In this document: in pieces, positions 33,885 to 42,374 of the stretch
Position numbering within the stretch: the stretch's first letter is position 1
Layout: each line of letters opens with the position of its first letter
NCBI GenBank assembly: GCA_018240465.1
Contig: JAFEFS010000009.1
Coordinates: 1 to 64,000, forward strand
DNA length: 64,000 nucleotides
Direction of reading: 5' to 3'
Source of the DNA: Pseudomonadota bacterium
GTDB taxonomy: Bacteria > Pseudomonadota > Gammaproteobacteria > Xanthomonadales > Rhodanobacteraceae
The notes under the pieces: generated by a model
Told to the model about the DNA's origin: nothing
Databases searched by the model: none
What the model saw: the letters and a program-made list of their open reading frames with translations, nothing else
Program-made: the position numbers and the translations under genes

Positions 33885-35816
33885 ATGAACACTCACAACC
33901 AAAGTGCGCGCGAACTGCTCGGCCCCGACGGCCCGTTCGCCCACGAAGTTCCGAACTTCGCCACGCGCGAATCGCAGCAGGTCATGGCCGAAGCCGTCGA
34001 GGAAGCGATCGCCGATCGCGAAACGCTGATTGCGGAAGCGGGCACCGGCACGGGCAAGACGTTCGCCTACCTCGTGCCCGCGCTGCGTTCGGGCAAGCGC
34101 GTGATCGTGTCGACCGGCACGAAGACGCTGCAGGACCAGCTGTTCCATCGCGACCTGCCGCGCGTGCGCGAGACGATCGGCGCGCGTTTGAAAACCAGCC
34201 TGCTCAAGGGGCGGGCGAACTATCTGTGCCTGTACCGCACCGACCAGGTTGCGCGCGACGGCCGCCTGGCTTCGCGCGAGCAGGTCGCGCATCTGCAGGC
34301 AATCCGCGCCTGGGCCAAGCGCAGCGGTTCGGGCGATCGCGGCGAGTTTGCCGAAGTGCCCGAAGACTCGCCGCTGTGGCCGCGCGTGACTTCGACCGCG
34401 GAGAACTGTCTCGGTGCTGAGTGCCCGATGTTCGGCGACTGCTTCGTGGTCAAGGCGCGGCGCGCGGCACAGGAGGCCGACCTCGTCGTCGTCAACCACC
34501 ATTTGCTGTTCGCCGATCTGGCGATCAAGCAGGAGGGCTTCGGCGAGATCCTGCCCGGCGCGCAGGCCTTCATTCTCGACGAGGCGCACCAGATTCCCGA
34601 GCTGGCCGGCGTGTTCTTCTCGACCAGCGTTACCTCGCGCCAGATCGCCGAACTCGCACAGGACGCGCTGGCCGAATGCGCTTCGGTCGCCGGCGCGCTG
34701 GCCACGTTGAAGGAGCCGATCGAGGCGGTCGCGCCCGCGCTGCGCCGCACCCGCCTCGCGCTCGACAAGCTGCCGGCGAAGGGCGCGTTCGCATTGATCG
34801 AGACCGACAGCATCGCGCAGAGTGAGCTGCACGATCTCGAGGAGGTGCTGCGGAAACTCGCGGAGGCGCTGGCTCCGCACGCGGAACGCTCGCGCGGCAT
34901 GGACTCGCTGCAGCAGCGTGCCGAGGCCCTGTGCCAGCGCCTGCACGCCGTGCTCGACGGCGCCGCACACGACGCGGTGCACTGGTACGAGCTGTTCCAG
35001 CAGGGTTTTTCGTTTCACGCGACGCCGCTCGACCTTGCGCCGCCGATGCGCGCCCTGCGCGAGGCTTCGCATGCGAGCTGGATCTTCACCTCGGCGACGC
35101 TGTCTGTCGCGGGCGATTTCCAGCATTTTTCGCGTCAGCTCGGGCTCGACGATCCGGTGCGCCTTTCGCTCGACAGCCCGTTCGACTATGCGCGCCAGGC
35201 ATTGGCGTACCTGCCGAAGGGCCTGCCCGATCCGAATGCACAGGACTACACCGAGCGCGTGATCGCGGCGGCGCGGCCCGTGCTCGACGCGGCGCGCGGG
35301 CGCACGTTCCTGTTGTTCACCTCGCATCGCGCGCTGCGTCGCGCGGCGGAACTGCTTGCCGATGCGCCGTTTCCGCTGTTCATCCAGGGCACCGCGCCGC
35401 GGCACCAGTTGCTCACCGAGTTCCGCGAATCGGGCAACGGCGTGCTGCTCGGTGCGGCGAGTTTCTGGGAAGGCGTCGACGTGTCGGGCGAGGCGCTGAG
35501 CTGCGTCATCATCGACAAGCTGCCGTTCGCCGCACCCGACGATCCGGTGCTGGTCGCGCGCCTCAACGCACTGCGCGAGAGCGGTGCCAATCCGTTCTTC
35601 GACTGGCAGGTACCGGCCGCGGTGATCGCGCTCAAACAAGGCTCGGGCCGCCTGATTCGCGACGTCGCCGATCGCGGCGTGCTCATGCTCTGCGATCCGC
35701 GCCTGACGACCAAGGCCTACGGCAAGCTGTTCCTGCGCAGCCTGCCGCCGATGCCGCTGACGCGCGAGCTGGGCGACGTGCAGCGGTTTTTCGATGTCGC
35801 GGCGGCCGCCGGATGA
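33885..35816 (+). CDS. DinG/YoaA-type ATP-dependent Fe-S DNA helicase
   Basis: A 643-aa superfamily 2 helicase of the XPD/DinG group. Walker A is AEAGTGTGKT; Walker B is DEAHQ. Between them are the four cysteines expected to bind a [4Fe-4S] cluster (NYLC, then ENC-LGAEC-PMFGDC). The C-terminal motor has FTSHRAL, GAASFWEGVDVSG and QGSGRLIR (motif VI). Length and motif set suit YoaA better than the longer E. coli DinG. Such enzymes unwind DNA during repair and R-loop removal. The ATG at 33885 lies just after the repeat element. The stop overlaps the next start (ATGA), so the two genes are coupled. Confidence 0.92.
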   Translation: MNTHNQSARELLGPDGPFAHEVPNFATRESQQVMAEAVEEAIADRETLIAEAGTGTGKTFAYLVPALRSGKRVIVSTGTKTLQDQLFHRDLPRVRETIGARLKTSLLKGRANYLCLYRTDQVARDGRLASREQVAHLQAIRAWAKRSGSGDRGEFAEVPEDSPLWPRVTSTAENCLGAECPMFGDCFVVKARRAAQEADLVVVNHHLLFADLAIKQEGFGEILPGAQAFILDEAHQIPELAGVFFSTSVTSRQIAELAQDALAECASVAGALATLKEPIEAVAPALRRTRLALDKLPAKGAFALIETDSIAQSELHDLEEVLRKLAEALAPHAERSRGMDSLQQRAEALCQRLHAVLDGAAHDAVHWYELFQQGFSFHATPLDLAPPMRALREASHASWIFTSATLSVAGDFQHFSRQLGLDDPVRLSLDSPFDYARQALAYLPKGLPDPNAQDYTERVIAAARPVLDAARGRTFLLFTSHRALRRAAELLADAPFPLFIQGTAPRHQLLTEFRESGNGVLLGAASFWEGVDVSGEALSCVIIDKLPFAAPDDPVLVARLNALRESGANPFFDWQVPAAVIALKQGSGRLIRDVADRGVLMLCDPRLTTKAYGKLFLRSLPPMPLTRELGDVQRFFDVAAAAG

Positions 35817-36628
35817 GTACCGCGATTTTTCCACGCATCGAATTGAACGGCGAAGCCGCAAGCGCGGACGACCTGCGTCATCTCGTGCAGACCAACTACG
35901 GCCACTTCACCGCGTTCCGCGTGGAAAACGGAATGGTGCGCGGCCTCGATCTGCATCTGGATCGCCTGCAGCACGCGACGCGCGAACTGTTCGCCAGCGA
36001 ACTCGATCGCGAGCGCGTGCGCGCCTGGGTGCGCCGCGCGGTTGCCGGCGAGACGCGCGAGTTGTCGGTGCGCGTCAATGTCTTCGCGCGCGCGCTCGAC
36101 CGCGAACGCCTCGACCAACCGGTCGCTGCCGACGTGCTCGTGATCGTCGCGCCCGCATCGACGCCCGCAACGACGCCGCTGCGCGTGAAGTCGTTCCGCT
36201 ACACGCGCGACCTTCCGGCGATCAAGCATGTCGGCACATTGCCGCTGTTCCACCATCGCCGCCGTGCCCGGCAGGCGGGCTGCGATGACGCACTGTTCGT
36301 AGACGCGGACGGCCGCATAAGCGAGGGCTCGGTCTGGAACATCGGCTTCGTCGACCGCGACGGCGGCATCGTCTGGCCCGATGCACCGCAGCTCGACGGC
36401 GTCTCCATGCAGTTGCTCAAGGCCGGGCTGGCGCGGGCCGGGATGCGCAGCATCACGCGCACGATCCGACTCGCGGATCTGGGCGAATTCCGCGCCGCGT
36501 TCTTCACCAATGCAACGACACCGGTGAGATCCATCGCGAGCATCGATGCGCATGATCTCGACGTCGACGACGACGCTTTCGCGATGCTGGGGCGCTGTCA
36601 CGGATCCGAGTCGTTGCAATTGCCCTGA
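35813..36628 (+). CDS. Aminotransferase class IV family protein
   Basis: A 271-aa PLP-dependent fold-type IV enzyme, the family of branched-chain aminotransferase, D-amino-acid aminotransferase and aminodeoxychorismate lyase (PabC). The PLP lysine is probably in LPAIKHVG. RISEGSVWNIGFV matches the conserved glutamate segment and FFTNATTPVRSI the C-terminal signature. It lacks the Asn-rich loop I associate with BCAT, so the reaction is left open. The start ATG at 35813 overlaps the helicase stop by 4 nt. No folate or branched-chain biosynthesis gene is adjacent. Confidence 0.8.
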   Translation: MSTAIFPRIELNGEAASADDLRHLVQTNYGHFTAFRVENGMVRGLDLHLDRLQHATRELFASELDRERVRAWVRRAVAGETRELSVRVNVFARALDRERLDQPVAADVLVIVAPASTPATTPLRVKSFRYTRDLPAIKHVGTLPLFHHRRRARQAGCDDALFVDADGRISEGSVWNIGFVDRDGGIVWPDAPQLDGVSMQLLKAGLARAGMRSITRTIRLADLGEFRAAFFTNATTPVRSIASIDAHDLDVDDDAFAMLGRCHGSESLQLP

Positions 36629-36690
36629 TCGCTGCGCCACTCGCTGCATGGCGCGTCGACAGCGGTGGGCGATGCGCGAGGTGATGGTGA

Positions 36691-36885
36691 TCAGCAGCGC
36701 TCGATCCAGAAGCCGCCGCCGGCGAATGCGTGACCATTCGGATGCGCGAGCGCACCACGTACCAGTTCGGGCAAGCGCCAGCATGCGTAACTGCAATCGA
36801 ACAACACGCGAAAGCCATTGTCGTACATCAACAGCGTGCGCGGCAGATACTGCTCGTTCCGACTCCGGTTTTCCACGATGACCAA
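36691..36885 (-). CDS. Possible small hypothetical protein
   Basis: A 64-codon frame with TTG start at 36885, in the 420-bp gap between the aminotransferase and creD genes. The peptide has an ordered look (LLMYDNGFRVLFDCSY, then HAFAGGGFWIERC) and moderate third-position GC bias, but no recognisable domain, no strong ribosome site and a weak start codon. It could be a gene remnant or chance. Apart from this frame the gap 36629-37048 shows nothing I can assign. Confidence 0.25.
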   Translation of the reverse strand: MVIVENRSRNEQYLPRTLLMYDNGFRVLFDCSYACWRLPELVRGALAHPNGHAFAGGGFWIERC

Positions 36886-37048
36886 CTCGCGCGAACACCG
36901 CTAAGACGGACAAGCATGATGGTGGACTGTGCCGATGCTGCCCTTCAAAAGCCAGTGAACGCCCGCGTGCCGACCTGCGTCTTGCCGCGCGACGCCCGTT
37001 GGAGCTGCTGCAATGGTGCTCAACATCGGCCCCTCGGAAAAACACACC

Positions 37049-38395
37049 ATGTTCACTGCAATCGGGCAATCGATCACGCTCAAGGTGCTCGGCATCGGCT
37101 TGCTCGCGCTGCTGATGCTGATTCCGCTGTTGCAGGTGCAAGGCCTGATCGGTGAGCGCAGTGGCTTGCGCGCGCAGGCGATCGGCGACATCGCCCGGCG
37201 CTGGGGCGCGGCGCAGCAGGTCGGCGGCGCGGTACTAGCGATTCCCAAGCGCGTGCGCGTGTCCACGTCGAACGGCTGGATCACGCAGGAGGGCACGGAG
37301 ATCGTGCTCGCCGACCGGCTCGACATCACCGGCACGCTCGCGCCGGAAGTACGCAGCTACGGCATCTATTCGACGCCGGTGTATCTGGCTGAGCTGAAGT
37401 TGTCCGGGCAATTTCGTGCGCGCGATCTGCGCGCGCTCGCGGGGCGCGCGGGCGCGGCCGAGGAAACGCGCGAGACGACCTGGCTGTTCGACCAGGCCGA
37501 ACTGCGCCTGCCGATTACCGATGTGCGCGGCATCCGCCGCATCTCGGCGCTGAAGGTCGATGGCGGCGAACATGCATTTGGTCCAGTCAACGGCAACGGC
37601 GCGTTGCGCGCGATCGCGTTGCCACTCGACTTGTCCGCTTGGCTGAAGGCGCCGGGTGACGAGGCGCATCGCTTCGAGCTGGAATTGACTCTCGCCGGCA
37701 CCGGCAGCCTGCAGTTCCTGCCGCTCGCGCGGCGGACCGAGGCCAGCCTCGCCGCGCCGTGGCCGAATCCCGGCTTCGGCGGTGCCTTCCTGCCCGCGCA
37801 GCGCGCGCTCGACGCGAAGGGATTTTCCGCGCAGTGGCAGGTGCTCGATCTCAACCGCAGCTACGGCCAGCACTGGCAGGAAGGCGAGGGCGGCATCGAT
37901 CCGACCGCCGCGGCGTTCGGCGTCAACCTGTACCAGCCGGCCGACCTCTATCAGCGGAACGAACGCGCGGGCAAGTACGGCGTACTTTTCGTCGCCCTGA
38001 CCTTCGTTGCGTTCTTCCTGTTCGAGGTGCTGAAGAAGCTGCGCGTGCATCCGGTGCAATACCTGCTCGTCGGCCTCGCGCTGACGACGTTCTATGTCGT
38101 GCTGCTCGCCCTGTCGGAGCAGATCGGTTTTGCTTGGGCCTATCTTGCCGCCGCAACTTCCGTGGCAGTGCTCGTCGGTGGCTACGCGGCGGCGGTGTTG
38201 CGCGCACGAAAGGCGGGAGCGGTACTCGGTGCCGCGCTCGCGCTGATCTACGCGCTGCTCTACGGCCTCGTTGTCAGCGAGCAGTACTCGTTGCTGATGG
38301 GCGCGCTCGCGCTGCTCGCCGTCGTCGCGGCCTTGATGTACCTCACGCGCAAGGTCGACTGGTATGCGTACTCCAGCGTGGTGCGGCAGAGTTGA
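37049..38395 (+). CDS. creD: Inner membrane protein CreD
   Basis: A 448-aa protein with one N-terminal membrane helix (about 9-28), a large periplasmic domain (about 30-305), and five or so helices to the C-terminus (PVQYLLVGLALTTFYVVLLA, ISLL-type region, YSLLMGALALLAVVAALMYL). This is the CreD (Cet) architecture, and RVHPVQYLLVGLAL is a typical signature. In E. coli and Aeromonas creD is induced by the CreBC two-component system and confers colicin tolerance or envelope-stress phenotypes. No creBC pair is adjacent. The ATG at 37049 was chosen to match family length; 37013 is possible. Confidence 0.9.
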   Translation: MFTAIGQSITLKVLGIGLLALLMLIPLLQVQGLIGERSGLRAQAIGDIARRWGAAQQVGGAVLAIPKRVRVSTSNGWITQEGTEIVLADRLDITGTLAPEVRSYGIYSTPVYLAELKLSGQFRARDLRALAGRAGAAEETRETTWLFDQAELRLPITDVRGIRRISALKVDGGEHAFGPVNGNGALRAIALPLDLSAWLKAPGDEAHRFELELTLAGTGSLQFLPLARRTEASLAAPWPNPGFGGAFLPAQRALDAKGFSAQWQVLDLNRSYGQHWQEGEGGIDPTAAAFGVNLYQPADLYQRNERAGKYGVLFVALTFVAFFLFEVLKKLRVHPVQYLLVGLALTTFYVVLLALSEQIGFAWAYLAAATSVAVLVGGYAAAVLRARKAGAVLGAALALIYALLYGLVVSEQYSLLMGALALLAVVAALMYLTRKVDWYAYSSVVRQS

Positions 38396-38410
38396 ATTCG
38401 CATCGAGAGC

Positions 38411-38444
38411 CCCTCTCCCCATCGCTTTTTGATGGGGGAGAGGG
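38411..38444 (+). terminator. Hairpin after creD (REP-like)
   Basis: CCCTCTCCCCATC (38411-38423) and GATGGGGGAGAGGG (38431-38444) form a strong stem with a T-containing loop, 16 nt after the creD stop. A related imperfect hairpin (CCCTCT...AGAGGG) is at 38502-38536. Both belong to the CCCTCTCCC repeat type dispersed in this window and may also stop transcription. Confidence 0.6.
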
Positions 38445-38501
38445 TAGGGTAAGCGCGCGCTCCGGACTTCGATATCGCCTGCAAAGCGCCCCCTCACACC
38501 A

Positions 38502-38536
38502 CCCTCTTGCGACGATGAATCCGTCGGGGGAGAGGG
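38502..38536. repeat. Second CCCTCT/AGAGGG hairpin upstream of tsaB
   Basis: CCCTCT and GACG pair with CGTC and AGAGGG around ATGAATC, 24 nt before the tsaB start. Same repeat type as 38411-38444; its closeness to the start could affect tsaB expression. Confidence 0.55.
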
Positions 38537-38559
38537 TATTTCCCGAGACCTCGCTGCCC

Positions 38560-39348
38560 ATGTCCAACCTTGCCATTCTCGCCATCGACACCGCTACCGA
38601 AGCCTGCTCGGCCGCGCTGGGCGTCGACGGACATGTCATCGAACGCAGCGAGATCGCGCCGCGCCGGCACGCCGAGTTGATCCTGCCGATGATCGAGTCG
38701 CTGCTCGCCGAGGCGCGCCTGTCGCGCCGCGATCTCGGCGGCATCGCGGTCGGGCGCGGGCCGGGCGCGTTCACCGGAGTGCGCCTGGCGATTTCAGTCG
38801 CGCAGGGCCTCGCGCTCGGGCTCGACCTGCCCGTCGTGCCGGTTTCCTCGCTGGCCGCGCTTGCCATCGATGCACCGGACGATGAGGCGCATCGAGGCAA
38901 CGCGATACTCGCCGTGATCGACGCGCGCATGGGCGAGATCTACGCGGGCGTGTTCCAGCGCACGACCGATGGTTTGGTCGAGGCGATCGCCGACGAGAGC
39001 GTCGGTCCGGCGCAAACGTGGATTCGGCCGCGTAACCCGGATGAAGCGGCAGCGGAATCCGGCACGCATTCCCCGGGATTGCGGCGCGACGCGCCTCCAT
39101 CCGGGCTGCACGGCGTTCGCTGGAGCGTGGTCGGCAGCGGCTGGGATGCGCATCGCGCTGCGCTCGCCGCGCGTTTGCCGGCAGCTCCGGTGTTCGCCGA
39201 CGGTGCGCGCTACCCGCAGGCGCGAGCCGTGTTGCGTCTGGCGGCACCGCGCTTCGCGCGTGGCGAAGGCCTCGCGCCCGAAGCCGCGCTGCCGGTCTAC
39301 CTTCGCGACAAGGTGGCGCTGACGCTGGAAGAACAGCGCGCGCGCTGA
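38560..39348 (+). CDS. tsaB: tRNA t6A37 threonylcarbamoyltransferase complex subunit TsaB
   Basis: A 262-aa ASKHA-fold protein that with TsaD and TsaE makes N6-threonylcarbamoyladenosine at position 37 of ANN-decoding tRNAs. Typical segments are ILAIDTATEACSAAL at the N-terminus, HAELILPMIESLL, GIAVGRGPGAFTGVRLAISV and VIDARMGEIYAGVF. Bacterial TsaB is usually about 230 residues. The excess lies at about residues 158-184 (NPDEAAAESGTHSP ... APPSGLHGV) and is encoded by a palindromic repeat (39031-39110). The flanking homology resumes at WSVVGSGWDAH. The start ATG at 38560 precedes MSNLAILAIDT. Confidence 0.92.
   Translation: MSNLAILAIDTATEACSAALGVDGHVIERSEIAPRRHAELILPMIESLLAEARLSRRDLGGIAVGRGPGAFTGVRLAISVAQGLALGLDLPVVPVSSLAALAIDAPDDEAHRGNAILAVIDARMGEIYAGVFQRTTDGLVEAIADESVGPAQTWIRPRNPDEAAAESGTHSPGLRRDAPPSGLHGVRWSVVGSGWDAHRAALAARLPAAPVFADGARYPQARAVLRLAAPRFARGEGLAPEAALPVYLRDKVALTLEEQRAR
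39031..39110. repeat. REP-like palindrome inserted in frame within tsaB
   Basis: Outer arms CCCGGATG (39036-39043) and CATCCGGG (39098-39105) are exact complements. The inner AATCCGG / CCGGGATT region can form a second stem. CCCGGATG...CATCCGGG elements of this kind are common intergenic repeats in proteobacteria. Here the element is translated in frame in the middle of TsaB. Confidence 0.72.
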
Positions 39349-39426
39349 AAGCGGCGCATCGTTCGCCGACGAAATCGATCGCCGCCCTGATCCTGACCTT
39401 GTTTCGATGCGGCGGGCCGCGCGATC

Positions 39427-41181
39427 TCAGCGCTCGTATCCGCTTGCGACGGTCGAGACGGGTATCGCCTGCAATTCGTCGGGGGAGCGCAGGCCGCGGG
39501 CGTAACCGCTGTAGCCCGCGGGTTGCATGCGCGCATCGCGCACCGCATAGCCGACGACGCGACGGTCGCGGTCGATCAGCAGGAAACCGTCGTGTGGCGA
39601 CGGTTGCGCCGTACGCAGTGCGACAGCGGTGCCGGGCTCGCCGAGCAGGTTGGCGTCGACCGGTCGGGTTTCCAGCGTGACATCCACGACGGGAATGCCG
39701 CTCTGCGCGGGCAGCGTCTTGCCGATCGTGGCGGCGGCGGGTGTGGCGAACTGGGCGACGCGATGCGCGGCCAGTATCGGAATGCCGCGAACGAATTCTT
39801 CGGGAATCGTTTCGCCCAGGTTTCTGCCGCGATCGATCACGCCGACGATGCTTGCGGTCGCCATGTTGTCGATGTCGCCGCGCACCAGCGCAGCATAGAT
39901 GTTGCCGCCGTGTTGCGTGGGCTGGGCGAATACGGGCAGCGCCAGCGTGAACGCGAGGATGGCCACGACGATGACGCCGGGTCGTGGCGACGCGACCGTG
40001 GCCTGCGCGCGCGTCGCGCGCGCGAGGCCGACGAGGGCGAGGCCGAGCCAGAACAGGCATGCCCAGCACAGGTAGCGGTCGGCGTAGATCTGGCCGGGAT
40101 ATTGCTGGAAGTACGTCAGCCGCGACAGCGAAACGATGCCTGCGGCGCCGAGTCCGAACCAGGCGATGCCGAGACCGAGAGCCTCGGTCGGTGCGGCCGC
40201 TTCGCGCGCGAGCAGGCGGCGCAGCGATGCGGTGATCAGTGCGAGCATGCCGAGTGCGCCGAACAGCGCCTGCGGCATGACGCTGGCGTGCAGGTCGACG
40301 CCGTGGCGCGCGGCAAAGCCGGCGACGGCAACGACAAGGTGACGTGCAGCCCGGTTGGTCACCAACCCGGTCGCGCCCGGATCCCACAGAAACGAAAACA
40401 AGGCAACGAACGGCTCGCCGAGCCAGCGCGCGCCGACGAGCAGGTTGTCGAGCGGGGCGAAGTCGATCGAGGCGGTGACGCCGGTGCCGCCGGGGGCGCC
40501 GAGATACAGGCCCGCGGCGAGCAGCAGGCCGCCCATGCAGACGGCGAGCTGGCGACGGTCCGCCTTGCGTGCGGCGAGCGTGGCCGCGACGCCGACGAAA
40601 ACGGAAAGGCCATAGCCGAAACTGAAGGTCGCGGCGAAACCAAGCAGCAGCGCGGCGATCAGTCCGTGCAGCGTGCGCTCGCCGCGCGTCGCGCGGATGC
40701 ACAGCGCGATCGCGAGCATCAGGCAGAGCATCGGTAGCTTGGTGTGGAGCAGCTCGGTCGAATGGAACAGCGTGCGCACGTTGCCCAGCCAGAAGATCGC
40801 CAAGCAGCACAGGAACGCCGCGGCCGCGCGACGCACTGCCGTCATGCCGCGGTCGCGCATGCAGACCCACGCCGCAGTCGCGGCCGCGGCGAAGCCGCAA
40901 AGCAGGCCGATCGCGATCTGCAGCCATTGGTTGCCGTCGAACCAGCGAATCTCCAGCCAGGCGATGAGATTGGGCAATACCGAGCGATGGCCGTTGTCGG
41001 AAAACCAGACGTTGCCGGGAAAAGGCAGTTGCAGATAGGTGAGGTATTGCCGCCATTGGTCCGCATACAACGCATGCGGCGCGAAGCGCAGCACGACATA
41101 GATGCTGTTGCCGACGTAATACAGCCCGGTTACCGTGAACCACAGCAAAGCGAGTACGACGAGTGTGCGACGCAGGTTCAT
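39427..41181 (-). CDS. Polytopic membrane protein, GT-C glycosyltransferase-like (paralogue A)
   Basis: A 584-aa protein with about ten membrane helices and a soluble C-terminal domain of about 130 residues. The first periplasmic loop carries ADQWRQYLTYLQLPFPGNVW and SDNGHRSVLPNL. The 630-aa protein encoded at 42375-44267 has the matching SDEYVNYQTFLNLPFPANVL and SGNGHRPIFPNL, so the two are paralogues. An acidic pair in the first loop of a polytopic protein is typical of GT-C transferases using lipid-linked sugars. That assignment is inference. The ATG at 41181 was chosen because the upstream frame is the remnant of a methyltransferase gene. Confidence 0.75.
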   Translation of the reverse strand: MNLRRTLVVLALLWFTVTGLYYVGNSIYVVLRFAPHALYADQWRQYLTYLQLPFPGNVWFSDNGHRSVLPNLIAWLEIRWFDGNQWLQIAIGLLCGFAAAATAAWVCMRDRGMTAVRRAAAAFLCCLAIFWLGNVRTLFHSTELLHTKLPMLCLMLAIALCIRATRGERTLHGLIAALLLGFAATFSFGYGLSVFVGVAATLAARKADRRQLAVCMGGLLLAAGLYLGAPGGTGVTASIDFAPLDNLLVGARWLGEPFVALFSFLWDPGATGLVTNRAARHLVVAVAGFAARHGVDLHASVMPQALFGALGMLALITASLRRLLAREAAAPTEALGLGIAWFGLGAAGIVSLSRLTYFQQYPGQIYADRYLCWACLFWLGLALVGLARATRAQATVASPRPGVIVVAILAFTLALPVFAQPTQHGGNIYAALVRGDIDNMATASIVGVIDRGRNLGETIPEEFVRGIPILAAHRVAQFATPAAATIGKTLPAQSGIPVVDVTLETRPVDANLLGEPGTAVALRTAQPSPHDGFLLIDRDRRVVGYAVRDARMQPAGYSGYARGLRSPDELQAIPVSTVASGYER

Positions 41182-41447
41182 GCGCCCGTCTCGCGCGCGC
41201 TGCGCGGCCGGTCCGTGGCGCGGTTCGCGCGGGCAGAATTCGGGAGTGAGGCGCTTCCGGATCGTCATGTTTTTGGGCTCTTTCCGCAAATTATCCACTG
41301 CCGCCGGCCGGCGCCGGCGCAGCACGGCGAGCATGCGTGGGGCGAGACGTTGCCGGCGAGGATCTCCGCTTCGTCGCGCGCCTGCATGCGGTCGACGAAG
41401 GTGCAACGAATTTGCCGCCGAACTCGCGACATCTTTTCCGCGTTCAC
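41182..41447 (-). pseudogene. Remnant of the 3' end of a methyltransferase gene
   Basis: Read leftward, this stretch encodes CTFVDRMQARDEAEILAGN, closely matching CAFIDRVHARDEAEILAGN at the C-terminus of the intact methyltransferase (48176-49303). After a frame change, RMLAVLRRRR and TIRKRLTPEFCPREP match HMLAVMRAG and RIWKHLTPRFCLRRRP of the same protein. The DNA of 41325-41420 and 48272-48365 is visibly alike. No 5' part or methyltransferase core is present, so this is a decayed duplicate fragment, about 7 kb from the intact copy. Confidence 0.72.
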
Positions 41448-41495
41448 CGATTCAGCGCATGAATTGCGCAGATATTTCCGATGACGTGCCGGTTG

Positions 41496-42278
41496 TCAGA
41501 AATGCCGGCTGCGCACGTAGCAGAACGCGCGCTCGTCGCCCGTGTTCGTTGCTGGATCGGAACTCTCGGTGTTGCCTATTGTGACGAAGTCGAGCACGTC
41601 CCAGCCGGTGCGTTGCAGGATGCGGCGCAGTCCCGCATCGGTGAACATCCAGAAATTGGTCGCGTCGTTGTTGGTCTCGTCCGGCGCGACCAGGTAGGCG
41701 GCGGGGATGCTCGCGATCTCGACACGCTCGCGATTGGTGCCGCGATAGCGGTTGTCGGACGCATCCGCGATGTTGTAGCGCGCGATGCGCGTACTGATGA
41801 AGGCGTGGCGCACGCGACGCGCGAGCGACTCGAGCACGAAATACGGGTTCTTCAGGTGATAGAGGATGCCGAGGAAGAAGGCCAGCGAATATTCCTGCGC
41901 GGGCAGGGAGAACTGCGAGTCGAGATCGGTCTCGAGGATTTCGACGCTCGAGCCGAGCGATTCCTTGAGCAGGCGGATGCCGCGGCAACTGTTGTAGTTG
42001 GTCGGCGCATAGTCGATCGCGTGCGCGCGGTAGCCGAGTGACTCGAGGAAAAACGCCGTGTCGCCATCGGCCGCGCCGATGTCCGCGATCGGGCCCGATC
42101 GTGCGGGGTCCGGCAGGAAAACCCGGTTGTCGCCGCTGAGCAATTGATCGAGGATCGGAAAATTGTGCATCGTGCCGTAGGGATACCAGCCGAACCCGGT
42201 CGGTGCGAGCGTGCGCTTGCGTTCGTCGAGCGTGCGCAGAAAATCCTTGGAGCGGGTAGCAAGTTCGGCTATGTCCAT
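41496..42278 (-). CDS. Class I SAM-dependent methyltransferase
   Basis: A 260-aa protein with SAM-binding motif I as IADIGAADGDTAFFLESLG, a motif II acidic segment (ILETDLDSQF) and LAFFLGILYHLKNPYFVLES as the post-motif region. The last of these resembles the tRNA mo5U34 methyltransferase (CmoB/DUF1698) group. In this glycan region it more likely methylates a sugar or a lipid intermediate, but the acceptor cannot be read from the sequence. The start ATG at 42278 (MDIAELATRSKD) lies 96 nt from the stop of the polytopic paralogue B. Confidence 0.82.
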   Translation of the reverse strand: MDIAELATRSKDFLRTLDERKRTLAPTGFGWYPYGTMHNFPILDQLLSGDNRVFLPDPARSGPIADIGAADGDTAFFLESLGYRAHAIDYAPTNYNSCRGIRLLKESLGSSVEILETDLDSQFSLPAQEYSLAFFLGILYHLKNPYFVLESLARRVRHAFISTRIARYNIADASDNRYRGTNRERVEIASIPAAYLVAPDETNNDATNFWMFTDAGLRRILQRTGWDVLDFVTIGNTESSDPATNTGDERAFCYVRSRHF

Positions 42279-42374
42279 CCAGCGTGCTCCGGAAAACGGA
42301 CGGCGATTATAGCCCAGACCCGGTTTGCGCCACGGCACGCGGTTGTCCGCGCTCGGGGATGGAACGTTTCGCGA

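Noticed and set aside
36629..37048. tRNA or regulatory RNA in the aminotransferase-creD gap
   Set aside because: No cloverleaf, conserved riboswitch core or terminator was recognised by eye.
41182..41268. N-terminal extension of paralogue A from ATG 41268
   Set aside because: These codons match the decayed methyltransferase C-terminus (TIRKRLTPEFCPREP), not a membrane-protein leader. ATG 41181 gives a normal start.
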